Shown in pieces: positions 15,427 to 21,959 of a stretch of DNA of 23,203 nt (within the stretch, counting starts at the first letter, position 1; the number at the start of each line of letters is the position of its first letter). This stretch comes from JBEKOF01 sp050015895 (GTDB taxonomy: Bacteria > Verrucomicrobiota > Verrucomicrobiia > Limisphaerales > Palsa-1400), in assembly GCA_050015895.1 (NCBI GenBank), contig JBEKAN010000016.1, positions 1-23,203 of the forward strand. Direction: 5' to 3'. Under the pieces are notes generated by a model, which was not told where the DNA came from, ran no database searches, and saw only the letters and a program-made list of their open reading frames with translations. A program made the position numbers and the translations under genes.

Positions 15427-16443
15427 GTGACTGAACCTACGCTAAAAACCTGCCCGCGTTGCGGGGCGCGCTTCCCATGCCGCGGCGCCGACGGATGCTG
15501 GTGCGCGGATTTTCCGCCGCTCGCCGCCATCCACGCCGAATCCGACTGCCTTTGCCCCGACTGCCTGGGGCGGGCCTTGGCGGCGGCGCGCGCCGCGCCC
15601 CAAGATGGCGCACATCTCGAAAGCGCCCCCAGGCTCTTGGCCCCTTCCCTCGCCCCACGAAGTGGGGAGAGGGTCAGGGAGAGGGGATCGTTCAATCCAA
15701 TCGCGGTGGTCTCAAGATTCCCCTGCCAGGCCTTCACCCTCGTCGAACTCCTTGTCACCATCGCGGTCATCGCCATCCTGGCCGCCATTCTCCTGCCGGC
15801 GCTGGGCGGCGGCAAAAAGTCCGCGCGGGCCGCCAAGTGCGGCGGCAACTTGCGCCAGTTTGTCATGGCCGCGCAAATGTATTGGGACGACAACAACGGG
15901 AACCCCTTCCCCTACGCTGGCGCCACCACCGCCCTCGGCACCTACTACTGGTTTGGGTTGCTGGGGCAGGGGCCGGAGGAGACCCGCTCCTTCGATCCCA
16001 CCACCAGCCCCTTGTATCCCTGGCTGGGCGCTGGCGTGGATTTCTGCCCCGCCTTCGACTACTCCTCCCCGCAGTTCAAGCTCAAAGCCTCCGTGCCGAC
16101 CTGTGATTACGGCTACAACTCCTCCATTTACGCGCCTGCTCTGAACATCAGAGATCTGCCCGCCCCCGCCAATCTCGCCTTCCTGGCGGACTCGGCCCAG
16201 GTGAACACCTTCGAGGCGCCCGCCTCCCCCCGGAACCCGATGTTCGAGGAATGGTATTATATTGACAACGAGGCCGGCCGGCCCGGCCCCCAGCCCAACG
16301 CCCAATTCCGCCATCAACAGCGCGCCAACGTGGTGTTTGTGGACGGCCACCTCGTCCCGGAGCAGATGGCCCCCGGCACCCAGGACCCCCGTCTGCCCGC
16401 CCAGCTCATCGCCAGCCTCCCGGTGGAAATCCTCCAACCCTGA
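15427..16443 (+). CDS. Cysteine-rich CWC domain joined in frame to a type II secretion-type pseudopilin (possibly two genes)
   Basis: The open frame encodes 338 residues with two unlike parts. Residues 1-58 are a Cys-rich CWC domain: CPRCGARFPC, then GCWC, then CLCPDCL, a metal-binding pattern. Residues about 60-98 are encoded by the dispersed repeat. From A102 onward comes a prepilin/pseudopilin: the cleavage site before FTLVELLVTIAVIAILAAIL, then a DUF1559-like periplasmic domain with the usual FADSAQV-like segment and a C-terminal RHQQRANVVFVDGHLVPEQM. Prepilin leaders are short, so the pseudopilin probably starts at the GTG at 15706 (MVSRFPCQAFTLVELL, 245 residues), and the repeat may have removed the stop between two former genes. 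It begins six bases after the secreted-protein gene and ends eleven bases before the PP-loop gene. Confidence 0.72.
   Translation: MTEPTLKTCPRCGARFPCRGADGCWCADFPPLAAIHAESDCLCPDCLGRALAAARAAPQDGAHLESAPRLLAPSLAPRSGERVRERGSFNPIAVVSRFPCQAFTLVELLVTIAVIAILAAILLPALGGGKKSARAAKCGGNLRQFVMAAQMYWDDNNGNPFPYAGATTALGTYYWFGLLGQGPEETRSFDPTTSPLYPWLGAGVDFCPAFDYSSPQFKLKASVPTCDYGYNSSIYAPALNIRDLPAPANLAFLADSAQVNTFEAPASPRNPMFEEWYYIDNEAGRPGPQPNAQFRHQQRANVVFVDGHLVPEQMAPGTQDPRLPAQLIASLPVEILQP
15607..15721. repeat. Dispersed inverted-end hairpin repeat, copy 2, inside an ORF
   Basis: A diverged copy of the repeat family. The central hairpin at 15647-15673 is ccctc-g-ccccac, loop gaa, gtgggg-a-gaggg, followed by gtcagggagagggg. 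Compared with the other copies, a G-C pair has become A-T on both sides, so pairing is kept. Ends are eroded (ggcgcacatctcg on the left, ctcaagattccc on the right), so the borders are approximate. It reads through in frame as LAPRSGERVRERGSF within the CWC-pseudopilin ORF. Confidence 0.72.
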
Positions 16444-16454
16444 AACCTCCAAAC

Positions 16455-17189
16455 ATGAAAGAGAAGATCGTCTTTTGCTGGAGCGGCGGCAAGGACTCCG
16501 CGCTGGCCTTGCACCGGTTGCGGGTGGAGGGCCGGTATGAAGTGGTGTCGCTGCTGACCACCTGCAACGAGCATTTTCAGCGCGTCTCGATGCACGGCGT
16601 GCGCGTGGAGTTGCTGGAACAACAGGCGCGGGCCATCGGCCTGCCGCTGGAAAAGATGTTTGTCAGCAATCGGGGTTCCAACGAGGAATATGTCGAAAAA
16701 ATGAGGCGTCTCATGCTGGCTTGCAAGGCGCGCGGGGTCACCCGTTTCGCCTTTGGCGACATCTTCCTCGAAGACCTCAAACGCTGGCGCGAGGAGAATC
16801 TGGCGCAACTCGGCCTGCGCGGCCTCTTCCCAATTTGGAAGGAGGATTCGCGCGACTTGATCCGCGAATTTATCGCGCTCGGGTTTGCTTCGGTCATCTG
16901 CTGCGTCAACGACGCTTGGTTGGACCAAACCGCCCTGGGCCGGAACATTGACGCGGATTTCCTCCATTGGCTGCCCGCCGATGTGGATCCCTGCGGCGAA
17001 AATGGCGAATTTCATTCGTTTGCTTTCGCCGGGCCTGTTTTCAAACAACCCTTGCCCGTCAAGGTCGGCGAAAAAGTCTATCGCCCCGTCGAGGAGACCC
17101 ATCTAGGCGCGCCGGGGGCCGCCTCTCCGCCGCCGGGCGCGCGCCAGGCCGGAGGATTTTGGTTTTGTGATTTGCTGCCCGCTCCGTGA
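16455..17189 (+). CDS. PP-loop ATPase, Dph6-related (diphthine-ammonia ligase-like)
   Basis: A 244-residue cytoplasmic protein of the adenine nucleotide alpha-hydrolase/PP-loop ATPase superfamily (COG2102-like). The ATP pyrophosphatase P-loop is SGGKDS (10-15). Family motifs FGDIFLEDLKRWREENL (about 98-114) and CGENGEFHSFAFAGPVF (about 181-197) match Dph6-type proteins. Diphthamide is a eukaryotic/archaeal modification, so in bacteria the enzyme must do something else, perhaps an ATP-dependent amidation via an adenylated intermediate. It begins eleven bases after the pseudopilin, so it is most likely the last gene of the B12-riboswitch operon. Cobalamin side-chain amidation or salvage is a tempting but unproven role. 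The Pro/Ala-rich stretch at about 218-233 looks like a variable tail. Confidence 0.82.
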   Translation: MKEKIVFCWSGGKDSALALHRLRVEGRYEVVSLLTTCNEHFQRVSMHGVRVELLEQQARAIGLPLEKMFVSNRGSNEEYVEKMRRLMLACKARGVTRFAFGDIFLEDLKRWREENLAQLGLRGLFPIWKEDSRDLIREFIALGFASVICCVNDAWLDQTALGRNIDADFLHWLPADVDPCGENGEFHSFAFAGPVFKQPLPVKVGEKVYRPVEETHLGAPGAASPPPGARQAGGFWFCDLLPAP

Positions 17190-17458
17190 ATTTAAAAAAC
17201 CGAGTCTCAGGGTCCAGAAGATCGAGAGCGGCGGAGACCAGGCCTTGCAGGAGAGGTCATTCAGGGCGACCTGTTTGTCCCGGCGCGTGATGGCCTCGGG
17301 CGCTTGTTCAGCCAGCAAAAGCACGGCCTGCGGCACAGCAGTACGAGGGGGCACGACCGTGAGCGCCAGCAGCTAAAACCATCATCCAAGAGATTCGCCA
17401 AAAAAAACCACTTTTTGGACTGCAATTATGCAGGGCATCGTAGTAATCTCGCCCCGTA
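17190..17458. other. Intergenic region between B12 operon and restriction-modification genes
   Basis: About 270 bases with no convincing gene. On the minus strand an open stretch (about 17365 down to 17103) has a coding-like composition but overlaps the PP-loop gene and matches nothing I recognise. Near the right end ccaaaaa (17398-17404) and tttttgg (17412-17418) form an inverted repeat 40 bases before the methyltransferase ATG, a possible operator or promoter-proximal element. No clear terminator was seen after the PP-loop gene. Confidence 0.4.
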
Positions 17459-20400
17459 ATGACGCTCGACCAACTCATCGCTGGCTTAGATTACGAAGGC
17501 TCGCCGTATTTCTTGCGGCGTGGCAAGGGGCGCTTCGAGTCAGAACCTGGATACGGCCACATTTTCCGGCGTGGGGAAGACAAGAATGAAAATGCCAAAC
17601 GCTGGACCGTCGAGGGTGTTTACGGGCTGCGCGACACCAACTCCACACCGCAGCGATTCGTCCCCATCGTCTATGTGTGCAAGGCGGACGACGAAGGTGC
17701 CGCCCATGATCTCCACCGCTTGGTCTGGAATCAGGACGTGGTGCCGTATGTTATTGTTCACGAGCCAAAGGGGGTTCGGGTGTATGCCGGCTTCCATTAC
17801 AGCGCGAAGGGGAGAACAGATTCACAGCGCGGTGTGTTGAAAGCACTCACAGATTTTGACCAGGTCCAGTCCATTATCAATCTCTTCAACGCTAAAGCCA
17901 TTGATGAAGGAAAAATCTGGCAGAATGCAGGGCTGCAGGTTGATCCAAGCCGCCGCGTTTATCACCAACTTCTCAAGGATTTGCGTGAACTCGACAAATG
18001 GCTGCGCGGCGCCGGCCACTTGAAGAAGGAGGTTTCGCACGCCCTGATCGGAAAATATGTTTATCTGCACTATTTGCGCGACCGCGGCATTCTCTCGTCC
18101 GACCGACTTACGGAGATGTGGGGCATACAGGAATCAGAAATCTTTGGTTCAATGGCAACAAAAGCAGCGCTGGAGAAGTTGACAGATGAGTTGGAAAATT
18201 GGCTTAATGGCGATATTTTCCCGCTTTTTTTCAAGGGATCCAACGCCCCCGCGATTGAGCATGTGAAACGAGTGGCGGCGGTCTTTGCTGGCGATAAAAT
18301 CAATGACCAGCACTGGCAGCCGCACTTAAACTTTAAGGCATACGATTTCTCCTACATCCCGATTGAAACTCTTTCGCTCATTTACGAGCAGTTTCTCCAC
18401 GCGGAGGACGATGCGGACAAGGAGGCAAAATGGAAAAAGACCAAAGGGCGTGCGGCGAGCGCTTACTACACGCCGCTGCCTCTGGTAAACTACATGCTCG
18501 CCGAGTTGCAGAGCCGGCTTCCGCTGAAGGAGGGGATGAAGGTGTGCGATCCTTCGTGCGGGTCAGGCGCGTTCCTCGTTCAAGCCTACCGCCGACTGAT
18601 TGAGACGACCTATCCGATGGATGGTGGTCCACGCCCGAAGCCGACAGATCTGCGGCGACTTCTGCAAACGAGCATTTTTGGCGTGGACCTGGATGCCGAC
18701 GCATGCCAGGTGACGCAGTTGAGCCTGCTTCTTACGCTGCTTGACTACGTAAGTCCGCCAGATCTCACTGGAAGAAACAGCAATTTCAAGCTGCCGTCGC
18801 TCCTGAATCCGAAGGTGCCGGACAAACCCAATCTATTTGAAGGTAATTTCTTCGAAGTGGAGTCAAAGTTGCGCGACGCTGGGAGTGGCGGATTTGATTG
18901 GATTGCGGGCAATCCGCCGTGGAAGCGCCTTAGTCAAAAGAGGCATGACGGCCATGACCAACCCGCATGGGATTGGATGGAAACCAACGCATCGAATTCA
19001 CCCGTTGGGAGTTATCAAGTGGCACAGGCTTTCGCATGGGAAGCCCCACGCTTCCTAGCCAAGAATGGTGAATGCGGATTGCTCATCCCGGGGATGGGTT
19101 TATTTGAGGAGCCATCTCAGGAATTTCGGGAAAAGTTCTTCCGCCGTTTCCAAGTGCACGCCGTCGCAAACTTCGCGAATTTAGCGGAAGTCCTGTTCGA
19201 CGGGCGTTCCCGCGTGCCAGCAGCCGCGCTGTTCTATCGGCGGCGACCAGAGGGGGCGACGGCCGCATCGGATGAACCGATCACAATCTATTCGCCATTC
19301 GTAGTGAATCAGGAAGCCACCCGTCCTCTGCATTCCGGTGAGCGAAGGAAATTATGGAGCCTCGTCGTCAATGGCAGCGAGGTTTCCACAATCGAACTGG
19401 GCGAATTGGCTACTGGCAGCGGCTTGCCGTGGAAACTTGCGATGTGGGGCACACCGTGGGACGAACGGTTCATCCGGCGATTGGAGAACAAATGGAAATC
19501 GGTCCGTATGCTGGAAGAAGACAACATCATCCAAGTTTCTCAGGGTCCGGAACTCAGAAGGCACCCAAAACGGGGAGCAATGGTCGAGGGGGATGAGGAG
19601 ATCGAGGACAAGGATTTTACTGAAGGCGAAGCTGCTAAACAAAAATTTGAGCGCATGGACGACTTGGTTGGAAAGCCAAAGTTAAACGTAAACGCGTTGA
19701 AAGGATTACGCGCTGTTTTTTCAATTGCTCAAAATGCCTTAGCATTAAATATGCACAGGTGGGTTTGCCTAATCCACGGGAAAAGTGGATTGGAAGTGTG
19801 CCGGCCACCACACGTGTTGGTCAGTGCGGCTCGTAATTTCGCTATCTTTTCGGATGACTATATCATTGTGCCCTCGGGGCAAATAGGAATTGTAAGCCCG
19901 ACCGGAGATAAGATTTTTCTCAAGGCCCTCTCGTTGTTTTTGAGTTCGGACTTCGTTTTTTACCACCAATTTTTGCGCTCGACACAATTTGGCGTGCAGC
20001 GAGGTCATGCCACATTGGACGCCCTTCGTCACTTACCAGTTCCGCTTACGAGTCTTTCGCGGGCGGACCTCAAAGGATGGGCCGATTTTCATGCGAAGGT
20101 GGCGAAGTGTCCTCCACATCCTCTTCATTTAGAGAAAAAGGCAGCCGAGCAAGGCAAATTGACGTTTGACGAGGAGGTTGAAAGCAAAGCGAAACCCCTA
20201 CTTGATGAGCTGAATAATATGACCGCCCAAGCACTTGGCCTTGATTCCCGTGAGCAAGCGCTAGTTCACGACCTCGTGCGCGTTCGTTTCCAACTCAATG
20301 ATGGAAAGCGAGGACAAGAGGCGATGCGTACTCCCGATACGGAGGAATTGGGTGATTACGCTCGTCGCCTAAAGCAGGAACTCGACGACTTCGTCGGTGA

Positions 20401-20725
20401 TGACTCTGACCGCGTACATCGTGTGATTGTGGTGTATGATGTTCATTCGGCGATGGTGGAAGTGGATTTCACTCGTAACCATGAAGCAGCGCGCAAGGTA
20501 GAACTCCTCCGCGCTTCCAGCGAAGCAGCAAATAGGCTTGGCGCGAAACGCAAGGAACTTTTGGAGGAGCGAGCACAATGGGTGTATTTCAACCGCAATC
20601 TCCGCGTTTATCGTGGTCACCAAACGTATCTTTTTAAACCGTTGGAGCGCTTCCACTGGACGGAAAGCACCGCAATGATGGATGCCAGCGACCTCATTGC
20701 TGAAACATTGGGAGGCGGACAGTAA
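17459..20725 (+). CDS. Eco57I-like N6-adenine DNA methyltransferase (restriction-modification protein)
   Basis: A 1088-residue protein. The central N6-adenine methyltransferase domain has motif I CDPSCGSGAFLV (363-374) for S-adenosylmethionine binding and the catalytic motif IV NPPW (485-488). The preceding AYYTPLPLVNYML is the usual lead-in of type I/IIG methylases. An N-terminal domain of about 300 residues precedes it (RFVPIVYVCKADDEG near 70, then LVWNQDVVPYVIVHEP). No complete PD-(D/E)xK centre is evident there, so cleavage may depend on the next gene. Residues about 600-900 would be the target-recognition region, and the rest a helical, charged C-terminus. GC is clearly lower than in the flanking genes, suggesting transfer. 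No Shine-Dalgarno is visible before the ATG. The downstream gene follows at one base. Confidence 0.85.
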   Translation: MTLDQLIAGLDYEGSPYFLRRGKGRFESEPGYGHIFRRGEDKNENAKRWTVEGVYGLRDTNSTPQRFVPIVYVCKADDEGAAHDLHRLVWNQDVVPYVIVHEPKGVRVYAGFHYSAKGRTDSQRGVLKALTDFDQVQSIINLFNAKAIDEGKIWQNAGLQVDPSRRVYHQLLKDLRELDKWLRGAGHLKKEVSHALIGKYVYLHYLRDRGILSSDRLTEMWGIQESEIFGSMATKAALEKLTDELENWLNGDIFPLFFKGSNAPAIEHVKRVAAVFAGDKINDQHWQPHLNFKAYDFSYIPIETLSLIYEQFLHAEDDADKEAKWKKTKGRAASAYYTPLPLVNYMLAELQSRLPLKEGMKVCDPSCGSGAFLVQAYRRLIETTYPMDGGPRPKPTDLRRLLQTSIFGVDLDADACQVTQLSLLLTLLDYVSPPDLTGRNSNFKLPSLLNPKVPDKPNLFEGNFFEVESKLRDAGSGGFDWIAGNPPWKRLSQKRHDGHDQPAWDWMETNASNSPVGSYQVAQAFAWEAPRFLAKNGECGLLIPGMGLFEEPSQEFREKFFRRFQVHAVANFANLAEVLFDGRSRVPAAALFYRRRPEGATAASDEPITIYSPFVVNQEATRPLHSGERRKLWSLVVNGSEVSTIELGELATGSGLPWKLAMWGTPWDERFIRRLENKWKSVRMLEEDNIIQVSQGPELRRHPKRGAMVEGDEEIEDKDFTEGEAAKQKFERMDDLVGKPKLNVNALKGLRAVFSIAQNALALNMHRWVCLIHGKSGLEVCRPPHVLVSAARNFAIFSDDYIIVPSGQIGIVSPTGDKIFLKALSLFLSSDFVFYHQFLRSTQFGVQRGHATLDALRHLPVPLTSLSRADLKGWADFHAKVAKCPPHPLHLEKKAAEQGKLTFDEEVESKAKPLLDELNNMTAQALGLDSREQALVHDLVRVRFQLNDGKRGQEAMRTPDTEELGDYARRLKQELDDFVGDDSDRVHRVIVVYDVHSAMVEVDFTRNHEAARKVELLRASSEAANRLGAKRKELLEERAQWVYFNRNLRVYRGHQTYLFKPLERFHWTESTAMMDASDLIAETLGGGQ

Positions 20726-20726
20726 C

Positions 20727-21413
20727 GTGCCAGCTTCACGAAACATCCACGCGACGGATTGCAGCAAGAATCGCGATGCTTATCGTGCCACTTTTCTGCG
20801 CCACGTTCACCGTTTGCAGCAACTCGGTTATGAGTCCTTGACGCCATCTGATTTCAAGAATGCGGAGGAAGACGACATCACGGGGGAATTGTGCAAGCAT
20901 ATGAAGCTGCTCACCGAGGAACAGCCGACCGAGCGGTGGATGCCGCGCTATTCAGTGCATGACCAAGACCCGGTCAACGACGTTGTCAACCCCGAAACAG
21001 GGAAAGTCCGTCGTGGCAAGCATCGCCCAAAATTGGACATTCGCTTGGTGAGCAAATCGCACACTCCAAACGTCCGGTTCTGCATCGAAGCCAAACGCCT
21101 TTACCGTAGCGACTCAGTGAAGCAATACACAGACGATGAGGGCCTGGGTGCTTTTGTGGCTGAATACTATGCGGAACATGATGATGCGGCCGGGATGCTC
21201 GGATACGTGCAATCAGGTTCAGTTGCTGAATGGTTGTCCAAGTTGGAGCAAGTCTTGTCGCTAGAAACCAGTTTAGAGAAGGGTCTGCACGGCGAGGTGT
21301 GGAGTTTGTGTCGCTTTCCGAAGGGCCCGCCAGACACTTACTTGAGTCTCCATCGAAGGAACAAATCAGGGCGAAAGCTGGATGTCTTTCACGTATTGTT
21401 TGCGTTTTGTTGA
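20727..21413 (+). CDS. PD-(D/E)xK nuclease-like protein, probable restriction partner
   Basis: A 228-residue soluble protein I do not recognise by family name. Its middle contains a likely nuclease core: D104 in KLDIRLV, then VRFCIEAKRLYR with E121-A-K123, the D-x16-ExK spacing of PD-(D/E)xK enzymes. The N-terminal 90 residues are helical and charged (AYRATFLRHVHRLQQLGYES). The C-terminal part (YAEHDDAAGMLGYVQSGSV) resembles segments of restriction-like proteins that follow their nuclease core. The GTG at 20727 is one base after the methyltransferase stop and has ggagg upstream (20710-20714); an in-frame ATG at 20682 lies inside the previous gene. The context indicates a two-gene restriction-modification or related defence unit. 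Cleavage activity is inferred from the motif. Confidence 0.72.
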   Translation: MPASRNIHATDCSKNRDAYRATFLRHVHRLQQLGYESLTPSDFKNAEEDDITGELCKHMKLLTEEQPTERWMPRYSVHDQDPVNDVVNPETGKVRRGKHRPKLDIRLVSKSHTPNVRFCIEAKRLYRSDSVKQYTDDEGLGAFVAEYYAEHDDAAGMLGYVQSGSVAEWLSKLEQVLSLETSLEKGLHGEVWSLCRFPKGPPDTYLSLHRRNKSGRKLDVFHVLFAFC

Positions 21414-21470
21414 GCTTAACCGCCCGATGAAAATCAAGAGACATCCCATTGCCTCATGCGCGCCCTCCTT

Positions 21471-21767
21471 TCATTCAAGGTCCGGGGGAGGGCGGATGAC
21501 GGACGTTTTGGCGAGGCGGTTTAGTTCCTGAATTTCTTCTTTGCTGTAGGAGGAGGCGAAGTAACCCGCCGGCCGGATGGGAATGGGATCAATGGGCGGA
21601 ACTTCCTGCAAAAGGAAGCGGCGTTCCCCCCGCACGATGTACACAGTGTCGCCCCTGCCGGCCTTTTCCATCAGCCGCCCCAAATAGGTTTTGGCGTTGC
21701 TCAGACTGAAACTGTCCGCGCGCAAATTGACTTTCCGTTTTCGGGTTGGACGATTCGCCACTTTCAT
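21471..21767 (-). CDS. Phd/YefM-like antitoxin, apparently without a partner toxin
   Basis: A 98-residue protein with a basic start (MKVANRPTRKRKVNL) and the Phd/YefM core SLSNAKTYLGRLMEKAGRGD followed by TVYIVRGERRFLLQEV, in which a short helix pair precedes a beta-strand typical of the N-terminal DNA-binding domain. The remaining part (SSYSKEEIQELNRLAKTS) would be the toxin-neutralising tail. Such antitoxins repress their own promoter and neutralise a PIN or RelE-type toxin. No toxin gene follows within the 57 bases before the converging nuclease gene, nor upstream, so it looks orphaned. The ATG at 21767 is chosen over a longer frame that runs into the neighbouring repeat. Confidence 0.72.
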   Translation of the reverse strand: MKVANRPTRKRKVNLRADSFSLSNAKTYLGRLMEKAGRGDTVYIVRGERRFLLQEVPPIDPIPIRPAGYFASSYSKEEIQELNRLAKTSVIRPPPDLE

Positions 21768-21829
21768 AGCCTGATTGTAGCCTGCTTGTGGGCTGTTGTC
21801 CAGTGATTTCAAGTGCCGGACTCCCGGTT

Positions 21830-21943
21830 GGGCGCATCTTGACACCACCATGCGCAATGCCAATTCCCTCGCCCCGCGAAGCGGGGAGAGGGCCAGGGTG
21901 AGGGGTTCGTTTGCTCCAATGGTGGTAATGCCAAGATGCGCCC
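21830..21943. repeat. Dispersed inverted-end hairpin repeat, copy 3
   Basis: The best preserved copy, 114 bases. Perfect 12-base inverted ends gggcgcatcttg (21830-21841) and caagatgcgccc (21932-21943), with further inner pairing of ccacc and ggtgg. The central hairpin (21866-21892) is ccctc-g-ccccgc, loop gaa, gcgggg-a-gaggg. It lies between the antitoxin start and the beta-propeller stop codon. Confidence 0.82.
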
Positions 21944-21959
21944 CGCCCGGTTCCTCCGC

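Noticed and set aside
17103..17354. A minus-strand frame of 83 residues overlapping the PP-loop gene end
   Set aside because: It has coding-like stretches but no recognisable family, and overlaps a well-supported gene; it could be a decayed relic, but I cannot support a gene call.
17398..17418. An A/T-armed inverted repeat considered as an intrinsic terminator for the PP-loop operon
   Set aside because: The stem is all weak pairs plus two C-G pairs, lies over 200 bases after the stop, and has no following T-tract on the plus strand; an operator is at least as likely.
10361..21943. The three dispersed repeats considered as a CRISPR array or att sites
   Set aside because: The copies are 5-6 kb apart with internal hairpins and inverted ends, with no regular spacers, cas genes or integrase.
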